Assembly: GCA_018398765.1 (NCBI GenBank)
Contig: JAHBMJ010005855.1
Location: 50,611-64,311 of the forward strand
Source of the DNA: Chromera velia
Taxonomy: Eukaryota > Sar > Chromeraceae
Direction of reading: 5' to 3'
Length of the DNA stretch: 13,701 bases
The position numbers and the translations under genes are program-made. Positions 1 through 8,712 of the stretch are shown here, piece by piece. Numbering within the stretch: position 1 is the first letter of the stretch; the number at the start of each line of letters is the position of its first letter. Under the pieces are notes generated by a model. The model had not been told where the DNA came from, did no database searches, and saw only the letters and a program-made list of their open reading frames with translations.

Positions 1-24
1 CCCCCCCTCCCATGCACCTCCTAC

Positions 25-153
25 CTGCACGTCGATGTGGTCGGGTTCCCCTGGCACGCCCTTCACCACCGCAGCCCCACAAGAGAACTTTTGCCTGAAG
101 AGCTTCGTTGCCTCTGCAAGCTTCACACCTGCGCGACCAGACAAGAAAAATCG

Positions 154-185
<32 letters not shown>

Positions 186-876
186 GCACGTGAGTCGAGT
201 GATGGATCGAAGGCGTTGAGGAGGAAGTAGACAGACAAGGAACATGCATGCATGAAGTCAAACGACGTCCGTTACAAACAATCAGAGGCAACAGGGAGAG
301 AATCAAATCCTCCCTTTGGTTCTTCAGTGAATGGAGACGGCAGGAAGCTTATCGATTCGCGTATCCTTCCACCCACCCGACGAACCTACCCGTCTATTCA
401 CGGCATACATCGATAAAACTTTTCATCTGCCCATTTATCCGTCCATCCACACAACCAAGTCTGAAGCAAATGCCGTGCCTGCGTTTAGCTGGAAGTCAAG
501 CGTCTAACTAAACATTTGCACCCATCCGGAATTGAGCGTGATGGATTCATTGGTTGAGCCTAACTCACTCACTGCCTGACCGACCGACCGACCAACCAAA
601 AAAGTCGAGTCCCGCTACCAGCGTGACGCTCTTACGACCCTTCCTGAAAACCCTCCGAATTTGAACTTCCTTCACGACTTCCTGCAGTCAGTCAGTCAGT
701 CAGTCAGTCAGTCAGTCAGTCAGTCAGTCATTCTCATTCACACTTGCAGACGACAGAAAAGCAGACACACGCTGTGGTCAGATTTCACTTCTTTTTTCCC
801 ATACCCCTGATCCACTTTTGAAACGGCAGTCAGCACACAAATACACACACACACACGCAGAGAGAGAGAGAGAGAT

Positions 877-915
<39 letters not shown>

Positions 916-2958
916 AGAGATCGAAAAAGAGAGAGAGGTAGAAAGAGAGAGAAAAAGTGAGAAAGCGAGAAAAGAGAGACAGAGAGAGAGAGAGAAAGAG
1001 AGAGGAGCAGTTCCCAGAGAGCTCCAATAGGCCAAAAGATCTCCTAACACGCAGTCCGACGGAGCACACTTGCTCTCTTGTAGTCCGCCTCCTTTCCCGA
1101 AGAGTAGCACGAAGGACAAGAAGAAGCTCGATACCGGGAGGGCACTCTGTCTGTTCGAGCAGACTTTTTCTTTCCGAGACAGAGAGCTGCTTACTGCACT
1201 CACTTGATATGCGCTTACGACATTGCAAAAACAAAAAAACTCACTTTCTTCTTCTTTTTGCCGCCAGTCTCCTCCACAGCTGCAAGAGGACGGTAAGAGG
1301 GTCACACGTACGCACACCTTGATACAGACACGAGAAGTGCCTGAGGTTAACGGACAGACTCCTCTTCACCGTCTCATCCAGCAAACAAGTAAGAACAAAG
1401 ACTTGGGAGGAAGAGGGAGAAAGAGGAGCAAGAAGAGAGTGCAGGCCGGCGAGGGGGAAGGAATCGACAGAGAACAATCGCAAAGCCAATGCACTAATCG
1501 TCACCGACCCTAGTGACAAACATGAAGAAAGGCTGGCATGGAGTTCTGTGTGGCGTGTGAGGAAGAGAGACAGAGAGGGGGTTTGAACTGCTGAACATTT
1601 ATTCGTCTCTCTCGCACACACTCGCCCTCGCCCATCTACCCGCCCAGCCTCTCTCCTTCCCTCTCTCGAGCACGCGGACGTTCGTCATTCCAACCCCCAA
1701 AACGTGATCTACTGACGCACGCACGCACGCACGGATGCACTGGCCTTCCTTCTCTTTCCCTTGATCAGGCCCGCCATCATTCAGACACAAGCGGGCGAAC
1801 TCCTCTTCAGGCACATGAGAGTACCACTGCAGGAATGCACGAATGCAGGCAGGCATGCACATGAGAGCGGACAAAAGTCAGATCAAAAGCATGAAGTGTC
1901 GGGACTTCAAGCAAGCAAGCAACAACAACAAAAAAGAAAGAAACAAAGAAAGGAAGGAAGGACGGAAGGAAGGAAGCAAGCAAGGAAGAAAGGAAGGAAG
2001 GAAGAAAGGAAGGAAGGAAGAAAGGAAGGAAGAAAGGAAGGAAGCAAGCAAGAAAGAAAAAAGAAGAAGAAGAAAAGGAAGAAATAAAGGAAGCTGGGAA
2101 GACTGCTGTGCTGCAGACAAACAACGACTGAGAGGCATTGACCAGGGGCAGTTTGACAGAACACTTAAATGATGACACACAACTCTCATCCGCAAGCAGA
2201 TAAGCCAGCAGGGAGATTACGGACGCGACCAACATACACCGGTGCATCTCAGAAGGTAGAACCACTGATCTCGTGGGCTGATGAAGCCGTTCATTGATGA
2301 ACGAGACCGTCGAGGAAAAGAGAGACGAGGAGAGAGGGTATCTGTGACAAAAAAGGAAAAGCAGAGAAGGCACTTCTTTGAATGTAAAACAAAACCCTCA
2401 CACACTTTCTTCAGCCAAAGGCTCTACCCACCTGTTTATAGCGAGGCAGCACAGTCTTCTTGACTTCTTCCCAGCGAGGATGGAACTCACAGAAGTCGAA
2501 GGGAAATCCCGTGACTGAAAGAAGGGAAGGGAGGAAGACAGGGAGGAGGGAGAAAAGGACTGAAAGAGAGTGAAGGGGGGGAATGGAGGCAGTGACATAT
2601 TGCGGAAGCAAGGAAAAGAATTTGCCGCTCACACTCCTGATTAAGTCTTCCCTGAAGCTTCCCAGCTCTCCTCCCATCATCCGTTCATTTGAAGAGACCC
2701 ACCGGGGCAGTATTTCACCTTCACAGGCCCCTTGATAGGTTCGTTCTTGTCGTGTTGGAAGCATTCGGTGAGCTCTTCCTCTTCATCGTCGTCATCCTCC
2801 TGTGTCGCACTCGAGGAGACGAACTCCCTTCCCGTGATCTGCTTATACCGTCTCTTCAAATCGGCATCCACCAGGTCCACTTTCTCCAAGGCAGCAGCAG
2901 AGAGAAGGTCAAAATCACCGCTGGAAAAGCGCACTGACTCAGAAAAGAAATCACCCAT
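25..2958 (-). CDS. DENR: Density-regulated protein homologue (DENR/Tma22, SUI1 domain), six exons visible, 3' end missing
   Basis: DENR pairs with MCTS1 to recycle 40S subunits and promote re-initiation (family knowledge). Exons, 5' to 3' on the minus strand: 2958-2703, 2514-2432, 1826-1733, 1279-1245, 681-597, 128-25. All introns are GT-AG and phases agree at every junction (1,0,1,0,1), giving 657 nt or 219 codons. The ATG at 2958-2956 has A at -3 and G at +4 and is the first ATG in its frame. Residues 1-80 form an acidic extension with a D4E4 run. Residues 83-96 (YCPVTGFPFDFCEF) match the DENR cysteine region. Residues 114-126 (WYSHVPEEEFARL) match the conserved W...P..F..L segment. A lysine run precedes the SUI1 core: SVTLVAGLDFFGVKL, then KLFRQKFSCGAAVV. 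The last C-terminal residues (about 30, judging from the family) lie beyond the left edge. The third exon's donor sits in a GTGC repeat and could shift by 12 nt. Confidence 0.93.
153..186. repeat. (GACA)n microsatellite in the last visible DENR intron
   Basis: About eight tandem GACA units. In the DENR sense orientation this reads TGTC and lies about 25-58 nt before the acceptor of the SUI1 exon (exon right end 128), so it supplies part of the pyrimidine-containing stretch upstream of that splice site. Confidence 0.9.
685..730. repeat. (CAGT)n microsatellite abutting a DENR 3' splice site
   Basis: About eleven tandem CAGT units. In the sense orientation this is (ACTG)n and it runs directly into the ctgcag acceptor of the exon at 597-681. 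The whole region where a polypyrimidine tract would be expected is tetranucleotide repeat. Confidence 0.93.
842..1013. repeat. (AC)n plus GA-rich low-complexity tract in a DENR intron
   Basis: A short AC run (842-857) is followed by about 150 bp of imperfect GA dinucleotides. It lies in the intron between the exons at 1245-1279 and 597-681. On the sense (minus) strand it is CT-rich. The open frames through it are low-complexity artefacts. Confidence 0.9.
1935..2085. repeat. GGAA/GAAG-rich low-complexity tract in a DENR intron
   Basis: Imperfect tetranucleotide repeat of GGAA, GAAA and GCAA units. It lies in the 605-nt intron between the exons at 2432-2514 and 1733-1826. On the sense strand it is TTCC-rich. 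Open frames in all three phases on both strands are repeat artefacts. Confidence 0.9.
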
Positions 2959-3294
2959 GCTGAAAGACTCCTCCTCGCTCACTGTCTCCACTCTCAAAAT
3001 TTGTTGAATGTGAAGACCTGTTTCGTTACTGGACGTCAGTCTCGTTGCCTTTTTTCAAATGCTGTTCAAACGCAATTCCAAAAAGATCGAATGTCAATGA
3101 CCCTGTCTTCAAGTCTGCATGCAACGATTGACTCAAGCGCTCGATCATTGTCGACTCTGGGGGACGTCCAATATGGCGTCTCCCTCTTCCACCGGCTCCA
3201 ATGAAGGTGTTTGAAGAAGAGACGGGAATCAGCACGCGGCCCGCGGAAGTTATACCGCCATGCATGTCAGTGACCGCATGCATGTGACCGCGCT
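2959..3294 (-). promoter_or_regulatory. DENR 5' flank (UTR and presumed promoter)
   Basis: The 336 bp upstream of the DENR ATG hold no convincing exon. The frame upstream of the ATG stays open to a stop at 3055-3057 but has no earlier ATG. Two copies of an ACCGC(C)ATGCATGT-like word lie near 3254 and 3273, just before the repeat block. A promoter is inferred only from position; no TATA box or initiator is claimed. Confidence 0.35.
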
Positions 3295-3790
3295 TTTGCC
3301 TGGCCTGTCAAAAAAGTGAGCCGGGGAAGATCACCAGGCCCGTCAAATATCCCTGGCCTGTCAAAAAATTTCTTGAGGGTTCGTGGATGCATAGCACGTC
3401 CCAGCATACCGGCCGTTATTGTATTGTATTGTATTGTAGCAGACTCTCGGCCTGCGCCGCCCCCCCTGCGGGGCCGTTAGTCCCGTCAAAATAGCGTGTA
3501 CATGGCCTGTCAAAATAGCCTGGCGCAGGCTGGTTAGTGAGCTCGGCTGGCAGGCTCGCCAAAAATCCCTGGCCTGTCAAACATTTATAGCCCGTCAAAT
3601 GTCCCCAACCGGATAATTTCAATTCCAAGGCACTGACCTTTTTCGCGGGCGCGAGTCATATGGCGCAGCGCGCGCAAGGCACTCACCCCGGGGGAGTCAC
3701 CCAGTTAATTTTTCGCTTGCGGGACCATTTTTGACGGTAGTCTTTCCGGGGCTGGTCGCGCATGGTTAGTTAGGTATTAGGTATTAAGGG
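3295..3790. repeat. Composite repeat, copy A
   Basis: The 5' part holds degenerate units of CCTGGCCYGTCAAA (at about 3301, 3347, 3355, 3505, 3570 and 3590). Next comes a block shared with copy C (3579-3752 matches about 4533-4700) that includes CAAGGCACTSACC twice and a GCGGGCGCGAGTCATATGGCG-type segment. The copy then loses the GC-rich tail seen in B and C and ends in ggtattaggtattaag. A TATTG run at 3416-3437 interrupts the head. No coding capacity is credible; the LTGQ-like peptides on the minus strand follow from the repeat. It resembles a non-autonomous dispersed element, but its class is unknown. Confidence 0.8.
3416..3437. repeat. (TATTG)n pentanucleotide microsatellite
   Basis: About four tandem TATTG units inside copy A of the composite repeat. 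Confidence 0.85.
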
Positions 3791-4250
3791 GGGGTATGGG
3801 AGCATCCGCCCATCTGGGTAGTACCTCTACCCTATACACATATATCACGCAACTGCTCAGCATTACCTGCCGCACGCTACGTGTCTGGTTATGCATACGG
3901 TCTATTGGCCCGCTCCTTAGAATAGTCCTGGACAAAAAATCTCTGGCATGCAGTACTAGTTAATGAGGAAAAACAGGCCAAGACGGAAAACCGACTCATA
4001 CTAAGAGGAGAAGAACTCCTACCAAGCACGCTGCATCAACGACTGAGAAGAAGAATAGATAAATTCAGTCAGCACAACCTCCTCTAGCTCTAAGAGTAGG
4101 GTGCAGCGCCAGACAGTCTTCGACTTCCAAAGCCAGAACCAAATCTCCCTTTCCGCCTCAAGTTACGCTTTCTCGCTCCGGCCCAGTATATCAGACCAAT
4201 ACACCTAACCCCCTACTCCTGGTTGGGGCGGTAGAGAGGTGAGATGCGGC
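3791..4250. other. Unassigned spacer between repeat copies A and B
   Basis: About 460 bp of moderate-GC, non-repetitive sequence with no ORF of 60 codons, bracketed by related segments: ttttcgcttgcgggacc at about 3712 and ttttcgcttgtgggacc at about 4257. It may be an insertion that split one repeat copy, or spacer between two elements. No terminal inverted repeats or clear target-site duplication were seen. Confidence 0.5.
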
Positions 4251-4428
4251 GCACTTTTTTCGCTTGTGGGACCATTTTTGGCGGTGGCTTTCCGGGGCCC
4301 CCACGCCCCCCGCGCTGGCTTTCCGGGGCCCCCGCGCCCCCCGCGCGTATGTCTAAAAAAACGTATGCAGGTGCGTGTGGCTAAAAAAAAAAGGCTCGCT
4401 GGGTTAAGTATTAGTAGATTAGTAGACT
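4251..4428. repeat. Composite repeat, copy B (tail only)
   Basis: Holds the GC-rich tail. The segment beginning ggctttccggggccccc occurs twice in tandem (about 31 bp unit). A taaaaaaacg segment, a GTGTGGCTA10 segment and ggctcgctgggttaagta follow. The tail matches copy C almost base for base from the A-runs onward. The CYGTCAAA head is absent. Confidence 0.8.
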
Positions 4429-4429
4429 A

Positions 4430-4820
4430 GCCTGGCCTGTCAAAAAAAGGAGCCGGTCAAGACTGCCAGGCTTATCAAATATCCCTGGCCCGTCAAACAA
4501 TATAGCCTGGCCTGTCAAATATCTCTGGCCCGTCAAACATTTATGGCCCGTCAAATGTCCCCAGCCGGATAATTTGAATTCCAAGGCACTCACCCTTTTC
4601 GCGGGCGCGAGTCATATATATGGCGCGGCGCGCGCAAGGCACTCACCCGTAGCGTTTGGTTAATTTTTCGCTTGCGGGACAATTTTTGGTGGTGGCTTTC
4701 CGGGGCCCCCGCGCCCCCCGCGCGTGTGTCTAAAAAATCCGCGCCCCCCGCGCGTGTGTCTAAAAAAACGCATGCAGGCGCGTGTGGCTAAAAAAAAAAG
4801 GCTCGCTGGGTTAAGTATAG
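4430..4820. repeat. Composite repeat, copy C (most complete)
   Basis: Head of CCTGGCCYGTCAAA-type units (4432-4557), then the shared middle block with two CAAGGCACTCACC words, then the GC-rich tail ending in ggctcgctgggttaagtat. In this copy the internal duplication is of the cgcgccccccgcgcgtgtgtc unit (about 28 bp), not the 31-bp unit duplicated in copy B. Non-coding. Confidence 0.82.
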
Positions 4821-5123
4821 TAGAAGATGCTGCATCACCGAAAAATGACTGACCTTCGCTCATCCTTCGCTCCAAAATTTAAGTCTGATTCTCACGAGGC
4901 TCAGTTTCAGGATTGAATTTGACAGATGTGTACATTCTTTGAGAGCAGCATTATTATCCGAGTATATGAATCCACGATGGCATTCAACAGCCACTTCATG
5001 ACTGTGCCACGTTGACTAGCGCAAGGTCTTCACTGTAGAAGCTTGGGTCAAAGAGAACTGTGTCAGACGGTCGAAGGAAGCCTTTCACCTTGGGACACAG
5101 TCGAATACATCTCTATCATCACA
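4821..5123. other. Intergenic stretch / 5' flank of the next gene
   Basis: Unique sequence with no microsatellite and no confident exon. It lies directly upstream of the ATG at 5124. The reading frame of that ATG is open back to 5043 without an earlier ATG, so this is read as promoter plus 5' UTR by position only. Confidence 0.4.
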
Positions 5124-6154
5124 ATGCACCACATCGACACAGGCATTGTGGGCGAAGACGCAAACATGTTCTCCAACGGAGCCCAGCAAAATCATCAGGG
5201 GGGTGGACGGCAGGGGCAAGCCTTGACTACATGGCATCCCGAGATGATGAAAGACAACTCGGTGATGCCACAGATACAGTCACAGCAAGAAAGTGGAGAA
5301 CAGGGACTGTGTGGGGTCCTACAGAGGTTTCAGCAGTTAGGCCTGACACCTTCTTCTGCTGAAGTGAGTGGGCCCGTGCGAAAAACTGCTGAACCCCCCA
5401 ATTCTCTGTCTCTCTGTGTATATATATATCTGTATATTTTTCGGCATGAGCGTTTGTGTGCGCGTGCCTTCATGTGTGTGTGTGTGCGCGTGTGTGTGCG
5501 TGTTTGTGTGTGTTCGTGTGTGTGTGGTCGTTCCAGGTTTTCTATCTCTTCTACTGGTTTTGAAACGCCCCTTCCTCTTTCAACACAGCATACACTTGTG
5601 AGGCTTCCATTCCGTTCTCCCTCCCTCCCTTCCTCCATCCTCCAAATCCATCAATTCCTTGCATGCAGTTGCAGCTCCCGAACCCCAATCGGTTCGGAAT
5701 CCCCGACCACAGACATCCTTTTCCTCGTTCACCTGTGGAGTCATTCGGCGGTCAGTCGCATTCAATGACATGCAAGGCTTCTGACTGGATGCCAATCGAA
5801 CTCTCACACGCTCTAAGGATGTACACGATCCGCAGGGAGTCAATTAACAGTGTTGTAAGAAGACGGGAGACAGGACTCCACTTTTCTTCGATTTTCTTCA
5901 TTGTCCGATCGATACATACAGCATGCTGAAGAGAGCACGATGAAAGAAGGCATCTCGCACTTGCGTTCTGAATTCCAATTCTTCTGCTAGTCCAGGCTTT
6001 CGTCGTTCCCTTCTTCTCTCTTCCCCCCTCTCTCCTCCTCAACTGTCACTTCGATTCTGTCTATTCCTCTTTTTTGGCCTCTCCCTTTTCCCATTTCTCC
6101 TTCCCGGTCTCTCGCTCTCCCCCTCCCTCCCTCCCTCCCTCCCTCCCTCCCTCT

Positions 6155-6226
<72 letters not shown>

Positions 6227-7094
6227 CGTTCGTTCTCGTCTCTCCGTCTCTCTCCTGTGGGAGTGACAGAGGATAATCAAGGAGACCTGCTGAGTGACTG
6301 TTTCCGTTGGTGCATACAAACCCTTTACACGCAACCGGACGAAAGCATGAGGATATTTGTTCATTGTAGCCTTGTTGATGTTCCAAGTATCCTGATTGAG
6401 CGAATTCAGACAACCCACCACTGCTTTCGTGCTCACGAGTCACAAGAATGAACACCTTCATGGTCGACGGCAGCCTTCCACTCACCGCGGAGCAGTGGCA
6501 AGCAGCGTGTCGTCTTGCATGTGTATGCACGTATGCGTAAGCCCTGTTGTTCTCACAAAATAAACTCATTTTCAAAAAAACTGCTGCTCTTGCATGCATC
6601 TAGACTCTGCGACAATGGTCGCTCTCATCTCCTTCCACGAATCGCCGTCCCACGACCGCTTCGTACTTCGGTCGTCATAAACCAACATGATTTCCTAAAA
6701 TGTATACATGCGGACGCACGGGTTTGCAGATGATATGGATGACACTGCCGTCCCGATAGTCTCCGAGGACCTTCCTGGTTTTGCTTCCTGTGGGTTCGAC
6801 CAAACGGCAGTTGCACCCACAAACTCTGCAGCCATGGGTGGCGTGGCCTTTAGCCAACGGTTATCAGACCATGGTTTCATCTCCGGGGGACACGTCGAAG
6901 GTCTGGTTAATGCGGATGAAACAGCGTTTAACTTCCTTCCAAGCTTCTCCCCCAATGCTGCCAACCTGAGCGACAGTCATTCGACCGCAATCATGATGGG
7001 AGACAGCAATCAATCCCCTCAAGCAAATTCTGCGTCCGTTCCCTTTATTGCCTTTGGGACGTGGACTGACGGACCACACGCAAGCGGGGTCTAG
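5124..7094 (+). CDS. Unrecognised polar Ser/Asn/Gln-rich protein, five-exon model
   Basis: Candidate exons: 5124-5363 (donor GTGAGT), 5669-5854 (donor GTAAGA), 6272-6293, 6401-6520 (or from 6410), and 6730-7094 (acceptor TTTGCAG, ending in TAG). Phases agree throughout and give 310 (or 307) residues. The start is the first ATG in frame, with A at -3. Exon 1 encodes a His/Gln/Gly-rich N-terminus (MHHIDTGIVGEDANMF). Exon 2 holds the least biased segment (ASDWMPIELSHALRMYTIR). Exon 4 carries NTFMVDGSLPLTAEQWQAA. The last exon is acidic and Ser/Asn/Ala-rich, like a disordered tail. No signal peptide, membrane segment or known domain is visible. Introns 1 and 2 are rich in TG and CT repeats. The 22-nt third exon and the fourth exon's ends are the weakest parts. 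A transcription-factor-like disordered protein is only a guess. Confidence 0.6.
5455..5526. repeat. (TG)n-rich tract in intron 1 of the 5124-7094 gene
   Basis: Interrupted TG dinucleotides, partly TGTGCG. It lies in the intron between exons 5124-5363 and 5669-5854. Confidence 0.85.
6117..6224. repeat. Compound microsatellite: CCCT, then CT, then GT
   Basis: Tandem CCCT/CCTC units (6117-6152), a CT run (to about 6193) and a GT run (6197-6224), all in the 417-nt second intron. Sense-strand pyrimidine richness matches the gene's plus orientation. The long ORFs on both strands here are repeat artefacts. Confidence 0.92.
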
Positions 7095-7627
7095 ACTATG
7101 ATGCGTAAGGCGCCCTAAGTAAAAAAGTAGCATCGGATCCACCACAACACCTGTGGATAAGCCTGAGATGCAAAATGTAGTGCAAAACACCATGCATACC
7201 AATCAAACAAACAAAAAAAAGAAAGTGAAACATTAATGGGAAAGAAAACTGTGTCATTCTGTCTCTGAGGCTAGTGTTGCTAGGCAAGTCCAGTGCAATT
7301 AGATAATTCATTTGACAAAGAATCAATATTCAAGTTATGTTTTTTTCTGTCAACAATTACTTAAAGTCCATACGAAATGTTTTAAGTTCTTTTCAAATAT
7401 TAAATAAAAAGAACATACACATATCACTGAAGTTTATGTCAAACTTTAAAATTTACTATACAAAGTGCATGTTTAGTCTACAGTTTAGAGTATTTATAGG
7501 GTTTTAATTGAATTAAGTACACGACGAGTTGTTTTACTGTGTTATGAATTGAATTGAATTGACCGTTTCATACTTTCGGTTCAGCCTATGTTCAGGCCTA
7601 TGTTGAAATTAAGAATAGCGAGCTTAT

Positions 7628-7690
7628 AGTAGCCCCTGCCCACCCATGCCCGCCTATCCAGGCGCCCGCCCATGCCCGCCCCCACTCCCT
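7628..7690. repeat. Short GC-rich tandem repeat, CCCATGCCCGCC type
   Basis: Imperfect tandem copies of CCCATGCCCGCC within otherwise AT-rich sequence. Confidence 0.7.
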
Positions 7691-7713
7691 TTCTGGGATC
7701 AGAATCAGCTATC

Positions 7714-7730
7714 CATGCATGCATGCATGT
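7714..7730. repeat. (GCAT)n microsatellite
   Basis: About four tandem ATGC units. The GCATGCAT word recurs across the window. Confidence 0.85.
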
Positions 7731-7796
7731 ATCGCACAATAATTGGTTCGATTAATTCGGGTACACTGAATTCGGATACCTGCTGCAATCAATTGA

Positions 7797-8021
7797 CTAT
7801 GACTTCAGAGAGGGCTTTGCGACGTGACCTGACCAGCATACTTTTCCTGAAGCTTTTGAGAACAAATTCCACGATCGCTTTGAATTGAAGAGTCTCTCTT
7901 TACTGCATGCATCCCCCATGATGGAGACGGCTCCTGTTTCTTTGAATATGCCTAAATCTCTGACTGGCTGCATAGATTGCAGCCTGTAGTATGCTCCTGA
8001 GGCACTCAAAAAAGATTGCAA
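7797..8021 (-). pseudogene. Possible relic coding fragment, unrecognised
   Basis: An open frame of about 75 codons with no usable ATG at its 5' end, of mixed composition (for example DLGIFKETGAVSIMGDACSK), in a small GC-normal patch between AT-rich stretches. It does not look like repeat-derived translation, but nothing identifies a family. It could be chance. Confidence 0.2.
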
Positions 8022-8712
8022 TAGGGTGGATCAAACGAAGGCCTGCTCATCATCTGTTTCCTCATATAGCCAATATGCCCCCAAGCTCATTCCCGACTTT
8101 GCTCTGGTTGGGGAAGAGTGTTAGGGGGTAGCACTTCTGGTATGTATACTAGATTTTGGAGCTGATATAACAAAAAAAAGTGAAAATTTCATTTAGTTTT
8201 TTAGTAATAAAATATTTTCCACTTACGGCTTAATTGACGAGTTACTTCCAAAAAACATAAAATTTTGGTATGGGTTATTCGTTGTGTTATAGGTTACAGG
8301 GGTTAAATATATGTCGCTTCGTGATCTTACAGGTTACTCAGTTAAAAATCATTTTGGGTTAGTAACCATTATTCAAAGTTCATCTTAAAAAGTGTTTAAA
8401 AGTTGTTTAAAACATGTTTAAAGACCTTATAGTAGATGGTTATTCACTTTTTATCAGAGGTCAAAAATGGTTACGGGTTACTTGGTTAGAGGCTTTTTTA
8501 TCAAATATTGAAACGATACATCAAAATCATATAATTATTCAAGAACCATAAAATGTTTTAACCTTTTTGAGATGTTTTTAGAAGTAACTTAAGCTAAACA
8601 ATCGATTGACACCGCTTTTAAAGTGCTAGGTGATCGATATATAGGGGGCGGGGGTACAGTAACTAAAATCACTAAAAACAAATAGTAACCATCCTGGAGT
8701 ATTGGACCCTAG

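Larger units (their letters stand above)
7095..8712. other. AT-rich left arm of the island, no confident gene
   Basis: Clearly more AT-rich than the flanks, most strongly at 7200-7640 and 8150-8640. It includes a GAATT pentamer run (7546-7561), a CCCATGCCCGCC-type repeat (7628-7690) and a GCATGCAT run (7714-7730). Many GGTTA/GGGTTA words occur at 8270-8490 without forming a regular array. A 5' exon of the downstream MYND locus may lie here but was not identified. Confidence 0.6.

Noticed and set aside
778-1317. Minus-strand ORF of about 179 codons, rich in SLSLSL
   Set aside because: It runs through the DENR intron CT tract. Only its segment at 1245-1279 is a real exon, and that exon is read in another frame.
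1807-2373. Minus-strand ORF of 188 codons with hydrophobic runs resembling membrane segments
   Set aside because: The Phe/Leu/Ser runs are the TTCC-rich intron repeat. The frame crosses real DENR splice sites without following them.
3416-4593. Minus-strand peptides with LTGQ-like repeats
   Set aside because: They come from the GGCCYGTCAAA units in repeat copies A and C. The unit spacing is irregular and there is no gene context.
4660-4875. Minus-strand ORF with RGG-like repeats (FFRHTRGGRG)
   Set aside because: It is a translation of the duplicated GC-rich tail of repeat copy C. It is not an RNA-binding RGG domain.
6039-6599. Minus-strand ORF of 186 codons
   Set aside because: It is antisense to the compound CCCT/CT/GT microsatellite and to exons of the plus-strand gene, with Arg/Glu and Thr/His runs from the repeat.
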